Assembly: GCA_021234155.1 (NCBI GenBank)
Contig: JAJEKV010000010.1
Coordinates: 20,063,418 to 20,127,417, forward strand
Source of the DNA: Isoetes taiwanensis
Taxonomy: Eukaryota > Streptophyta > Lycopodiopsida > Isoetales > Isoetaceae
Length of the DNA: 64,000 nt
Reading direction: 5' to 3'
Position numbers and translations under genes: made by a program. Of this stretch, positions 46,051 through 57,878 are shown piece after piece (position 1 is the first letter of the stretch; every line of letters begins with the position of its first letter). Under the pieces are notes generated by a model. The model saw nothing but the letters and a program-made list of their open reading frames with translations. It did not search any database and was not told where the DNA came from.

Positions 46051-46487
46051 GTGGTTATAGTATCTGTATTCAGCAATTTCAAAAGATCTGTTAATGTGGC
46101 AAGTTTGGATGCTTAAGCTCTTTTTGTGAGAAACATGAGCATGAGCATATATGTACAGTTTTTTGTTACCTAATTTACAGAAATGCTAGTAATTGTTTGT
46201 CAATCTCATGCATATAATGTTTTGTCTTTGGAAATTCTGTCTTAATCTGAGCACCCGAGAGCAATCAGAGTAAGATAGTCTTGACCTATTGGCACTTAAA
46301 GCTGGTCTGAGTTACAAAAAAGGGAATAAGCTTCAGCCTGTCTCAAGATTATGTAACTCTGTAGTCCGTCGCCTTCCTACAGCACTCCTTCGCTTGAGTA
46401 CCACCACAAGTCGATTGACTGAATGAAACGTTGGATTCAAGGTGAGTCAGTATTTTATTTCTTGCATTATGGAACTCAATTCATGGC

Positions 46488-46835
46488 ATGCTTTGTAAAT
46501 TTCATGCTCTGCAAGTGTTGTCTTTTTTGCCATTCACATTTGAAACGAACTGGAAGGAAGGACAGGCGAGGTGTTGTGCAAAAAAGAAGAGAAAGTTAGT
46601 AGAGGAAATTTCAAGTTCAGAGAAATCAAGTAGCTGCTCAGTACCAAGAAATGGGAACAATAATGGCACATTGTCGAGAATGGAAAAGGAAGTGCTTGGA
46701 ATCTGTCGGCATGTTCATATTGTGGCCTTGACCTATGAAATACGTGGGACTATTACCATGTTTTATGCATTCGCTAAAGAAAAACAAACGCAGTTTGCCA
46801 TCACTTCCGGGGTGTACAGAGCATTGATTTTATAA
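46488..46835 (+). CDS. Unrecognised open frame downstream of the 44472 gene
   Basis: 115 codons. The middle is basic and serine-rich (KKKRKLVEEISSSEKSSS), followed by MEKEVLGICRHVHIVALTYE. It could be a further exon or part of the 3' region of the upstream transcript. A donor-like 'aggtgagtca' lies near 46440. No family is recognised. Confidence 0.25.
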   Translation: MLCKFHALQVLSFLPFTFETNWKEGQARCCAKKKRKLVEEISSSEKSSSCSVPRNGNNNGTLSRMEKEVLGICRHVHIVALTYEIRGTITMFYAFAKEKQTQFAITSGVYRALIL

Positions 46836-48054
46836 TCTACTTTAAAGTTTTCGACATGTTGCGTGCGTGAATTTACTTTGATTTTTCAAGATGTCGAGTG
46901 CTTCAGTTTTGGGATGTCAAAGAATGTGATTAGGGAAGTGCTCTAATGTATTCTTATTCTGTGCTGTTTGAAGTTTATGAGTTTGGAAGTCTCTTGCTTT
47001 CTTGAGGGCATGTAAAGTTCTGATGTCTGAATGTAGATATAACCCAATGGTTACATTGTTAGTTCTAGTTAAATTAGACCCTATTCTTTTAGAGATAAAA
47101 AGGATTTTGTATGCCTTTGATTTTAAAGCTTAGAACCCTGTTCTTCTATCCGTTGCTACATGGCAAAACATTTTGTTCCTCCATAAGGAGAAAAGGTCTT
47201 TCATTACTTTATATTAAGCAAAAAGAAAGGCCAAAGCGTAGAGTTTTTCAAAACCTATATTGCATGTTTTAAGTCTCAACTTCTGACCGAAAATAACCAT
47301 TTGATTACTGTTTTATACGTCATAGGAGATAGAAGACTGGCTAAAACAGCATAAGCAACAAGGCCTAAACAAAAGAGCGTTTCCTTTTCTGTCTTTTTCA
47401 GCTTGTTCCTATTTCTTCATTACAAAAATGTTGGTCACTGCCTAGTTCACATGAAATAACCAACATGCAAACATGTTAGCAGATAGCTGGTCTACTGTTT
47501 ATAAAAAGTAGATCACCGGGCACGTTTTGTTAAGCTGTGTTGGAGCTACATGAAAGGTAGCCTATTAAAGGCGCAGTGAAGGCCTAAACAATTTCCCTAG
47601 TCCTGTGAACACTAGGAAAATCTGATAAATACACAATCAGGGGATCTCAAACCTGGCATTAGAATATCTTCATTGTCATATTTTTTGAAATCTTAACTGT
47701 GATAGTTGGTGATTCTGCTGTTCTAAGTTTGGCCTGCTAATTTTCGAATTTTATCAGATGGTTAACATGGCGACCAAAAATTAGGCTTTAATAACAAGCG
47801 TTTGCATAAAAATTTTCTTTTTATACGCTAGGAAATGTATCATCTGATGTCATTCTTTGAATAATCAAGTACAGATATGTAAAAAGCGTGTGGATGGCAT
47901 TTTATACATAAACTCCAGTCCAAAGTAGCAGAAACAATGTGCCAAAACCCTGTGAACATCAATCATCAAAATATAAGATTTCAAACAGAAAATGTAGTTC
48001 CCTTGAAAGTGCAGACATGTCTTACCATGCAATAGCTTTCTAGAAAACCAACAG
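46836..48054. other. No supported gene
   Basis: AT-rich sequence between the unknown gene and the TMEM258-like remnant. No domain or repeat was recognised. The part nearest 48055 would be the 3' flank of the TMEM258-like remnant. Confidence 0.45.
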
Positions 48055-48879
48055 TTAAAACATAGAGGCACAAACCAGAAAAAGTGAAGATGCCCCGCCT
48101 GTGACCAACTCATGTGTGATGCTCCACTTAAATTTGGATGTAGTAACCTCATAACTGTTAATTATAAAACAGTGATAGTGAGCCATAACATATCATAGCC
48201 AGATTTTCTATTATGCATGTTTAGAAAACCAAAAATAACTTGGAAATAACGTTCGGAAAAGCCAGCTTCACTATAAGGTGTACATCTTTTAACATATAGT
48301 CTTCAACCATAAGTGGTCTTAATTTAGAATATCTGGCATGAGGAAAAATCTTGCTGAAACTCTGCCAGTTCTATAGCATGCGTTCCATGAACTAAGATCT
48401 CCATGAGCTTGACGCAATTCAAGATCTCTTCAGGCTAGACTACAATTCATTCCTTATTGAATGGCAAGGATCCAACCTGTGTCCTTGAGATAGGACTATG
48501 ATGTGTCATTCTTCTTTAGGCATATTCTTCAAACAAAAAGGGGAAATCGAGAAAAACATTTTTAGAAAGACCTTGAGACTTGATGCCATCCCTGAGCTTG
48601 AATTTCCGAATCCTATTCTGCAGCTGCAGCTTATAGGACCTTGAATCTGTCTATTTTCTGATTTACAGTGCAACTTGGTTCATAAATTCCCATGTCCTTC
48701 AGAATCAAAGCTACTATATACTTTTTACTGGTATTCTTAATCTGCTTAGTTTGGAATTATATCGACACTGGCAGAGAAACCACTTACGTGAAAAACGAGG
48801 CTGTCAAGAGAAGTCCTACAATTAGGAGAAGAACCGCCAGAGTAGGATAAAGAGACTCTGGCACTGGACTTGTGATAGC
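48055..48879 (-). pseudogene. TMEM258-like oligosaccharyltransferase subunit, two exons
   Basis: On the minus strand, exon 48879-48788 reads AITSPVPESLYPTLAVLLL and then IVGLLLTASFF, which is the first membrane segment of TMEM258, a small ER subunit of N-glycan oligosaccharyltransferase. A perfect donor (GTAAGTGG) follows. About 630 bp later an acceptor (TTAACAG) leads to exon 48154-48055, reading YEVTTSKFKWSITHELVTG, the conserved loop. The codon phase across the splice is correct. The last membrane segment then meets a TAA (48055-48057) about ten residues before the usual end. The initiator exon is not visible: a TGA precedes AITSP. The intron shows it is not retroposed. It could be a decayed gene copy or a divergent functional one. 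Confidence 0.75.
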
Positions 48880-48895
48880 TCAAACCGATGCAGCC

Positions 48896-51800
48896 TGCAA
48901 ATTTCCAAATAAAAAGACAAAGGGGAGAAAGAAATCAGATCTCCGTGAAGTGAATGCATACCAGATTAAATGTCTTACCATTGTGATTTCGATCCGACCG
49001 AGCTACGAGTATCTATAATGTGTATATTATCGTACGCAACAATGGGCTGAAGAAAATACGATTACTTTTCATACATTGTTCTTAATCTACACATATAAAG
49101 CAGTAATTTCTGTTCTTAAAAATTTGCACCCTAATATTTCTGGGGTGAGGAGAGCCCTGATCTTGACACCTATGTATTTCTGCCACCAAAACTTTAAATA
49201 AAAATTTTTGGGTTGCCTCTACGGGGTAAACCCTCGCTCATGTGAGTTTCCGACATATTTTAAGTATATGCTGGAATATACCTAGGATATTCTAGAAACT
49301 GCTTGAAACTTATGTTGGCTGTAAACTAGTGGTGGCTAGCGTTGTTGGGCGGCCGGTGTGCAAACTGGCTAACCGGCACGACAGAATCGACTCTTCAAAA
49401 TCACAGCTACAGAGTCGGTGATTCTGCATGTCTGGCCATAAGATTCGCAAGAAGCCTGTTTTCAACAACATATCTGAGATGTTAAGGCCATGCAGCTCAG
49501 AGACTGGGAATGTTTGACTCATTGTGCTGCACGGAATGAAATGCAAAATTTGAGGATTCGAATTAAAAGAAAGATGTGAGTTTACATTCTTGTTCTGGCA
49601 TTTGTTGTTGTTCTTACAATGAATTTTAACAGCTCACTATCCAGGTTGACTGAGAAATCTAGCTACTTCAGAGCCCTCTTCAGCAATTTCCGATTGGTCT
49701 TCAAGGTTTCTTCCTTTTCATCTCTTCTTCATGCATATATCTAATCGCAATACTATATCTGCAGTTGAGCCAGCTTGTTGTGATGCAGCCCTGCAGCATG
49801 TTATCACGTTGTTCAATTTTTGCCAACTCCTATTTCCAACAACAATTGCAAGCATACTTGGTAAGTAGTATGAAGAAGCTTTGAACATGACAATTTATTT
49901 GTATCTTCTTTAATCGAAGGTGAACAAAATACATCTATCCCAAGGTCACAATTTCGAGATTTGCCTTATTTCTGTCTCAAGATTCCAAATTTAGCGAAAG
50001 ATTCCTTGAGAACCAGTGCCTTTTTTTCAACTTCTTTTGAATTGGCCGAAGTTTTAAACTCCAATTTTCCCCTTCATTTTGTTTAGAATTTGCAGCCTTA
50101 GTTGCAAGTATTAGGTCCTCGGAGCAGACTTCTGCACATTAAAGATTTTTGCTTAAGAGTTTTCATCATTTGACCAATTATTTTATTTCTACAGTTGTAA
50201 CACTAAGTTATTCTGTTAAGTCTTCTATGTTATCTCCTTTTAATTGTAGACTTCTAGTCAAATCAGGGATTTCATCCTCGAGATTATGAATTTGGTTCAC
50301 AGCTCAAAAAGCTCTAGCTGCAAAGCGCAGATGAAATTCTAGCTTTTTGGATGCTTCTTCCAAACTGGAGCTCTGCTCTTCTTTCGAAATTATCTTTTCT
50401 TGTTTTAATTGAATCCTGTTTCTGATTGTTCACATCTGGTACTTTCATTTATAAAATTGTCTTGAAGGCTTCTGTAATTTTCCTTTGCTTCTTTAAGTGT
50501 TGCTTCCTGGAGTCTTTTAGCTTTTCCTTCTACTCTCTGAACCGTGTCCTTCCAAGTAGTAAGCCCCCTTCTTCATCTTGCAACATGCACTTTTGATCAG
50601 TGCTGATATTAGTTACTGTGAAGATTTATTTTTTATTTTTTAATTAGGACATTTTACAACAGTGACATTTGATAGACAAGTGATGCCATCACAAGAAGTC
50701 TCAATTGGCTATAGTGAACCAAGGTAAACAAGTTTTTGAAAGACATTCGCCCCCTTAGACATTCCAACATCTGCCATTAACGACTACATAAAGTTATATT
50801 ATTGAGTTTGTAGGATAAATCTATAAGGAGATTGGAAAAGTGGACCCCTTGGATGGTCATTCTGAGATGGTAAGTAGTTATCAAAAAGAGAGATGGGCAT
50901 AGGGATAGTAGTGCAAGGATTCCATCCCCTTTGCATTGCTGATTGATCTGGACACATGCACGCTTCCAGATGGTAGTATGGAACACAGGCAAAAGTGTAT
51001 TCATACACCATACAGATGGTGACATTTGTAAGGTAAGGTATTTTCATTTATTATATTGTTTTAAAGTTTTGGTGCACCATATGATTTCTTCCAGCAAATT
51101 TTAGGACATAGAAAGGTAACAATAAATTTGTTAATTTTGTAGTTCAAAGTAGCCTAAAAATGCTCCTTCCTACATCTGTGATGGTGATAGGTAGCAAATA
51201 TAATCAGAATGGGTGTCTCTCTAACTTGAGCCTGCTTATTTCTTTGTTAATAGGTCATGTCCCCTTTGCACTAGACATTCATAATACCACAGATCATTGG
51301 TTGGGGCTAGCTAAACTTAAGATACATTCATGGTTAAATGCCCATTTATTCTCTAAGCATCAATCTCTTGTCGAGCTTTGGTTAACTATTCTGAAACGCC
51401 AGGTTGTAAGAATGTAAATCTTGTCAAGGCTTTTATGGTCAGATCAACGAGTTCAGAGAGAGGGTTGCTTGTCTTCCAGTCTTCCAGATGACTATATTGT
51501 ATGTCTAGTAGGTGACATGTTTACTGAAGAAGGCCTTCCTACATATTTGATAATGGTTAATACATTTGTTGGAACTAGGGATGAGATTGGTGCAAGTTAT
51601 TCTACGTGGGCATGCTAAGGCCGAGCTTGGACTCTAGAGGAGAATAGGCATGGGAACAGATTGAACAAATATTTTATTTAAGTGGTTGTGTCTTATTTTT
51701 GCAAACACTAAGGCAGCTTGTCTTCATGCCCATTTCAATAATTCATAATGGATGATCAAGTTTGACAAGGAGGAACAAGAGAGCCCAAGCAATATAAAGT

Positions 51801-53415
51801 TTATTCTTTACGACTATGCTTGTAATGTGGCTTACAATTCGGCAATCCAGATAAAGCTGTTTCAGTAGCAGTAAGAGCTTAGGTGGCTAAAATGTTCTTT
51901 AGGGATTATGTGGATGGCGGTGTTCTTTATGATTCCAGGTCATTTATGGTCGTCACGTTCTATGATGTACATGGCTATGGAGTTTTTTCACCGCAATGCC
52001 AGCTTCTGTCCATTCTAGTAAGCTTAATGAGCAAATGTGTTTACAAACTATGACATTATAGAGCTTAATTTCGAAGGCACAAATGGTTTCGAAAAATTGT
52101 CATAATGAGCACTCATGGACTTCTCTAATCTCAAAATATGTTAGAACTGGACAGTCATATCATGCTCTTAATCTGTATGCGAAGAGCTTCAAGTAGATCC
52201 AGGAAAGATAAGCGAAAAGGGACTTGAAAGAGGTTTACATGTGCCAGATTTGGTTCTTTTGTGGAGGCACAAGAAGCATTCTAGAAACTGAAGATTTGTT
52301 TCCCACTAGAGGTGTTGTTATATGTAATCTTTTAATTGCAGACTATGTTGAGATGAATAAGGCATGAATCTTTCATATGTTACGATCAATTGCAACATGA
52401 GAATGTGTGTCCAAATGCTCTAGCATTTTGTTTGAAGTTTGAAGGTTGTGTGTGCATAAGAGCCATAGATAACAATAGAGAGATGTAAATTGAAATCTTG
52501 AAACGTTAGCAACGGCTTAATTGGGATGTATCTTAAATGCGATTCACTCATCAAAGATGTCTAGGAAAAGTTACTATGCATAGGAGAAATTACCAGCATC
52601 AGATATGCATTCTTGTGGTGTGTCCTAGATGCTGTTGTTACCTTCTTTACATATTGACAACTTGTAGTTGCATAGGAGACATAGACAAGACTAAAAACAT
52701 ACACTTTGGTTGGCATTGTGCAAAACATGGGTCTGTAAAAGAGGTGCAATAGGTCTTTGAGAAGCTAAAATATTGCCATGTATAATTGCATTCCAAACAA
52801 TACAATATAATGCTAAGAAGTACTATAATGCTGTGTTGAATTCAACATTATACAAGTTCTGTCTCTAACGGTTACTCAAATTGATTATGTTTTAAAGTTT
52901 ATTGAATAATAGTATGAAGAATGTGAAAAATGTAAAACTTACTATCACTATTGCATATTTGGTTCTAGAATTTATGAGATTAAGGATGGTACTTCCAACT
53001 AATAATTTGAGAATGTTCTATATGGCGTCCTAGGCTCAATAGATTTAATGTAATGTGAATCAGTGAATTTTGTGAAGCAATGATGGTAGTACACTGGTTG
53101 TATTGGCTGGTAAGCATTAAAATGCGTCATGCTATTATCGCACACTTTCGAATTAAAATGATGCACTAAGCTCTTGCCATGTGCAACCATAATTTGGTTC
53201 TGGAGTTATTTCCTTTTCTTACTTTTCTAGTAAACTTTGGCCAAGCACAAAAATAGAATAGGATAGAAAAAGAGGTTGGACTACTCAAAGTCAATTCAAA
53301 ACTAAACTACAAAATTTATAAAAAACCTTTAATTTGCTCAGCCATAAACCCTGGCATACCTTTTTGCTAGTTTTTTCATTTTTCTTTTTTTTTAAAGGCT
53401 AGAGCATGAAAAAGA
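48896..53415. repeat. Copy B of the 5.1-kb repeat
   Basis: Collinear with copy A 3464-8010. It begins just upstream of the TMEM258-like exon on that gene's 5' side. It ends at 'gctagagcatgaaaaagaa' where the LINE poly(A) tail (on the opposite strand) begins. The remaining 0.6 kb of the repeat is at 18113-18766 in inverted orientation. Confidence 0.85.
51007..51708 (+). other. 0.7-kb segment in copy B, absent from copy A
   Basis: Copy A jumps from 'gtgtattcatac' to 'taaggcaacttgtc' where copy B has about 700 bp. One plus frame is open from 51160 to a stop at 51418, then in the same frame to 51618, with phrases such as HVPFALDIHNTTDHWLGLAK. I do not recognise it. It could be an insertion in B or a deletion in A. 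Confidence 0.55.
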
Positions 53416-54569
53416 AATTTTTTTTTTGAAGGATGACAAGCTTTATTCACCAACTAAAAACTAGAGCAACATAAAATGCAAAGACAGGATTATAACCCCA
53501 GTGGACAAACCGATCCAACTGAGCACAACCACCTGCTTATGCAAAAGAATGAATCTGAAGGTAAGTATGCCAGATCAGAACTTTCTTCTCTTGATCAAGA
53601 GAAGAACAATTGTAAGCCATAACAATTTTATTTTGCGCCCACTGAAGAACAATCTCATCTGCAGTATCTACACCCTTAAAGATAAACAACCTCCTTCTCT
53701 TCCAGATTGACCATAAAAGCCAGCCACACGCGAGATGAAAAGCTCGTTTCCGTAGTTTGGGCCAAGCATCAGGATAGATAGCATCTATGGATCACTTGCC
53801 ACCACAAAACTACTACTTTGGGATGAAGCAGCTTATCCCATACCCATATCCAAACACTTTTCCATTGTGGCTGAGGGACCTGAAGATGCCACCTATTAGA
53901 TGGAGGCAGGATTTCAGAATGCAAAAGCAATTTATACACAGAAGACACAAACCGCCTTGGCTGGATATCCTGATAGCAACCCCATACGACTACCTCAATC
54001 TGTGGACCAGAATCCTGTGGCAACAATGCAGCAATATAGATTACTCTGTCCCATCTGTACAACAAGAACTTTGTTCTAAATGCTTCCCATATGAGATGAC
54101 CAGACTCATACCAAGCTGCAATAGTGCTTATACCAGCTGCTATCCATCGTGGTGTCTTTGGATGAACAACCACACTTAGAGGCACATTCTCTGGAGTATC
54201 TTGCAAAGGAATCCACCAGTATGGAGTGGACAACTGAAGACATGCCTCATGATTAATATGGAAAAGAGACCTGACAGTGTCCCAAGCAGCAAGCAACTCC
54301 TTTAGAAAGGGAGAAGCATTAGGATACGGATGCATATGATAAAGCAAAGCCCAAGGAAGGAGGGGCTTGATGGTGGCCTTATGAAATGGGAGACAATGCT
54401 GAATCGACTGCACCAACAACCTCAGCCCAGGAGAATCATCCTTACCAATGAAAATCCTCCAAATAAACTTTGATATCATCACCTTGCTTTGGAGGTGAAA
54501 ATCCAACATACCAAGACCACCAGCTGCCTTAGGTCTAATGCATTTCGCCCAAGCTACCTTGACCACCGC
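53416..54569 (-). pseudogene. L1-type LINE, 3' part (continues 18767-19677)
   Basis: From 54569 downward on the minus strand the frame starts VKVAWAKCIRPKAAGGLGML, the usual plant L1 sequence after RT, and runs through WRIFIGKDDSP and a long region to WVWDKLLHPKVVVLWWQVIHR, which is the zf-RVT region. It stops at 53769, then short frames follow, then a poly(A) tail at about 53418-53430. ACCGC at 54565-54569 is the copia target site. This is the second half of the LINE whose first half is at the left. Confidence 0.9.
54565..54569. other. Copia target-site duplication, right half (ACCGC)
   Basis: Directly abuts TGTTAGAA of the 5' LTR. It is the reverse complement of GCGGT at 19673-19677. Confidence 0.85.
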
Positions 54570-55152
54570 TGTTAGAATTCATGCCATAATTGAGATGGGA
54601 AAATATTCAAGGAAATTCTGTGACAGGTGAGAAAGTTGAGATAGCACCTAAAGCACCTAAGATCCGATGATGAAGATTGAGTACCTAAAGCACCTGTCAA
54701 TGGAGCCAATTTCGGTTCAAATGAATCGATTCAGTATGACGAAGACATGAAGAGCCAATCGGCGGTCAGGCTTGACCGTCGGACTGCAAAGATAAATAAA
54801 GATGTAATACAGAGGTTGACTATTCATTGGAAATTAGCAGGAGCAATCGGGAAGCAGGTATGAATCGATTTGAGATTGAATGATCTATTTGAAGTTTGAA
54901 GCTACAGTATCCTCATCGATCTCATATGAACAGTAATGCTAAGATTATTTCCAATGGTCATAATTGCCAATGTTAATGATAAGTTGAAGAAGTGACTTGG
55001 CTAGTGTTATACAATTGGTTTTTTGTTGAGTTGAATATTAAATCATCTTGTGCTATTAGAGTGAGGTGTTTCTTACACATAGATGATTATCAATCTAAGA
55101 AAATCTAACATTGTTACATGATATTGGTTTTATTCACTGCTTATTTCTAACA
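54570..55152 (+). mobile_element. 5' LTR of split copia element
   Basis: 583 bp, from TGTTAGAATTCATGCC to TTATTTCTAACA. Nearly identical to the LTR at 19678-20269 apart from a few bases and one 9-bp unit, so the insertion is recent. Confidence 0.9.
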
Positions 55153-55153
55153 G

Positions 55154-55165
55154 TGGTATCAGAGC
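55154..55165 (+). other. Primer-binding site, initiator Met tRNA type
   Basis: TGGTATCAGAGC, one base after the LTR end. This is the standard plant copia primer site. Confidence 0.95.
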
Positions 55166-55178
55166 CAAGTTGAGACAA

Positions 55179-56096
55179 ATGGCAAGCAGATTTGGTGCAG
55201 GCCTGTTGAGTGCCATTGATGTCTTCAAGGGGGATTCAGGATTCCAAGTTTGGAAAGAAAAGATCAAGCATGTATTGCAAGTAGAAGGGCTATGGGATAT
55301 AGTTGAACCTAAGAGCAGATTCTCTGAGGTAGCTGCTGAAGGAAGCTCGAGTTCAGTAAATGGAGCTGAGGCAGAAGCTAGCACCAAAGCAACAAAAAAA
55401 GGAGGTACAGTAGATGTGGCAAAACTAAGAGAGGCTCAAGGGATTATAATGAGTAAGGTAAACTCAAGTATTGTGTTAAAAATAAGAGGATTGCATATGT
55501 GGAATTATATGCTCCTTAATTATGAGGAGAAAACCTCCTCACAAATAGATGTGCTTGAAAATGAAATGAGAAGGCTAAGGTTTCATGATAAAGACAATGT
55601 CAATGAGTTTTTTCAAACCTTTGACAATATCATTGCTGACTTAGAGGGAGCAGGAGTGTGTTATTCTCAACAGCAGCAGGTGTTGGCCATTTCAAGATCT
55701 GTTACCAGTCTTGGAAACATAGCCATGTTTATCAGAACCCTTGTAAGAACAAGGATTGAGGCAGAAAGGATGTTGAAGACAGAAATAGAGCAGAACAAAG
55801 TAATGGAAGAAGAAGATGCCACACAAGTTTTATTTGCAAAAGGAAAAGGTAAAGAAGAGAAGAAAAGAGGTAAGCTTGGCCCATGTTTTAACTGTAATCA
55901 ATATGGTCACTTGAAAATAGACTGCCCTATGGTGACTAAAGAAATAAATTGCTACAATTGTGGAGGAAGAGGACATTATGCATCCAACTGCTCATCACCT
56001 AAGAACTTCTCAAAGGGGAAAGAAAGGGGAACAAGAGGATATTCTGCCACAAGGGGAAGAGGTAGAGGAAGATTCGGGGAACGACTCATATCGTAG
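55179..56096 (+). CDS. gag: Copia Gag polyprotein
   Basis: The ATG at 55179 (MASRFGAGLLS) is the first after the primer site. The protein has the copia Gag fold region (FQVWKEKIKHVLQVEGLWD, then a UBN2-like middle with LRFHDKDNVNEFFQTFDNI). A basic stretch is followed by two zinc knuckles, CFNCNQYGHLKIDC and CYNCGGRGHYASNC, that bind genomic RNA. The C-terminus is RG-rich. In this superfamily gag and pol are usually one frame. Here the frame ends at 56096 and pol continues in another frame, with overlap near the G-run at 56076-56082, consistent with a single-base indel. Confidence 0.9.
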   Translation: MASRFGAGLLSAIDVFKGDSGFQVWKEKIKHVLQVEGLWDIVEPKSRFSEVAAEGSSSSVNGAEAEASTKATKKGGTVDVAKLREAQGIIMSKVNSSIVLKIRGLHMWNYMLLNYEEKTSSQIDVLENEMRRLRFHDKDNVNEFFQTFDNIIADLEGAGVCYSQQQQVLAISRSVTSLGNIAMFIRTLVRTRIEAERMLKTEIEQNKVMEEEDATQVLFAKGKGKEEKKRGKLGPCFNCNQYGHLKIDCPMVTKEINCYNCGGRGHYASNCSSPKNFSKGKERGTRGYSATRGRGRGRFGERLIS

Positions 56097-56119
56097 AAGC
56101 AAACATAGCAGAAGAAGTT

Positions 56120-57522
56120 ATGCTTGAAGAAATTACGGAAGATGAAGAGGATAAGGTAAGAAAACATAAAGTTTTTACTGTTACTAATGCTGGAATTGAT
56201 GATGATGATGATTTTATGATTCTAGATAGTGGAGCAGAAAAATCCATTGCATGTAGTTCAAAAATCCTAAAAGAAAAAAGAGGAAGTCAAGGTGGTCATA
56301 TACAAGTTGGAAATGGTGATCTCCAAAGAATTGAAGATGTTGGCATACTAGAGCTATTTGATCTGAATGGGAGAATTGTGAACTTACAAAATGTTTTATG
56401 TGTTCCTAGCTTAGTGAGAAATTTGATTTCTATTTCTCAATTAGTTGATATGGGATTGAAAGTCTTTTTTGAAAGGACTCATTGTAAAATCTTTGATGGA
56501 AATGAATTAAAATTCCTTGGAAGAAGAGTTGGCAACTTGTTTGGCATAAATACTCAATCAGTTGAAAGTATTAATTTGACTCTAACTCCAAATATTGCAA
56601 TGTGGCATGAAAGACTTGGGCACACAAATATGAAGAATATTGAACTTATGATAAAGCAGGGACTATTGGTGTCATCTGATAAAGCAATAGAAAATCATGT
56701 TTGCAGGGGTTGCATGTTGGGTAAGCACTCCAGATTGCCTTTTTCAAAGGCAAAAGGAAAAGCAAATGAAATTCTTGGTTTAATTCACACTGACCTTTGT
56801 GGTCCGTTGAATGTGACAGGAATAACAGGAAAAAGATACTTCATAACCTTTGTTGATGATTACAGCAGAAAAACGAGGCTCTACTGTCTGAGAACAAAAG
56901 ACCAAGCTTTTGAAGCCTTCAAAAATTTTGCAGCAGAAGTAGAGTGTGAAACTGGGAAAAGAATCAAATGTGTAAGATCTGATCGGGGAGGAGAATACTT
57001 GTCAGGAAAATTTGTTAGATATTGTCAAGACAAGGGTATAAAGAGACAATTTACTTGCAGCTATACACCCTCGTGAGAATGGTGTGGTGAGAGGAAGAAC
57101 AAAACAATTCCCCGAATGCTACAAGATCTATGTTGAAGCATGCAGGTCTGCCCAATTTCTTGTGGGAGGAGGCAGTCAAGACTGCTGTACTCATACAAAA
57201 TAGTCTGCCATCAAAAAGCATAGAAGGTAAAATACCAGAAGTCATTTGGTCAGGAAAAACTCCTCATTATGAAATATTTAAAGTGTTTGGGTGTTTGGGA
57301 TACACACACATTCCCCAGGAATTAAGACTGAAATTGGATGACAGGTCAAGGATAACCTATTTGGTTGGCTATGACATGCATTCCAAAGGTTATAGAATGT
57401 ATGATCCACTTAAAAGGAAAGTGTTGGTAAGCAGAGATGTAATATTTCAAGAGAATGTTTTTTATGCAGGACCATCGATAGAAAAAGGAGAATTCAAAAG
57501 GAGAAGGAAAACACAATTCTGA
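56120..57522 (+). pseudogene. pol: Copia pol: protease and integrase, frameshifted
   Basis: Protease active site DSGAEKSI near codon 36. Gag-pre-integrase zinc site H...H...CRGC (WHERLGHTN and CRGCMLGKH). Integrase catalytic aspartates in HTDLCGPL and VRSDRGGEY. At about 57068-57125 the normal 'NGVVERKNKT' region carrying the catalytic glutamate is out of frame (a lost G, plus a nearby indel). The frame resumes as LKHAGLPNFLWEEAVKTAVL through YLVGYDMHSKGYRMYDP (integrase C-terminal region) to a stop at 57520. This copy cannot make active integrase as read. Confidence 0.9.
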
Positions 57523-57878
57523 CAATATGATGAGTCCCAACAGTACAAAGGAAAAAACAATAACTAAAAATGAGATAGATGCTGAAGATTCTGATCATAG
57601 TGATGAAGAAGATAATAATGAGGATGGAAAGGCTGCAGGGGAAATGAATCAGCAAAGGAAAACAATCAAGAAGATAATAATGAGGATGGAAGTGTTGCAG
57701 GAGAAGAACAGGAACATGAACCAGCAAAGGAAAACAATCAAGTTAAGAAGAGAAAAACTGAAGGAGAAAGGCTGCAACAGGAAATTGCCATTGACATAGA
57801 GAAATTTGGAAGGAGTGAGAATGGTAAAAGTAGCAGATTGCAAAAACCATGAGGAGGATAACACGTATTTAAATACTT
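57523..57878 (+). repeat. Acidic linker of pol with an internal tandem repeat
   Basis: The linker between integrase and RT is rich in GAA/GAT codons and contains an approximately 66-bp unit repeated twice (57605-57745, sharing 'gaagataataatgaggatgg' and 'cagcaaaggaaaacaatcaa'). Short frames only; further frameshifts are likely. Confidence 0.7.

Noticed and set aside
3464-53415. The two 5.1-kb direct repeats as giant LTRs of one retroelement
   Set aside because: They lack TG...CA ends, a primer-binding site or polypurine tract beside them, and the 40 kb between contains unrelated rearranged material.
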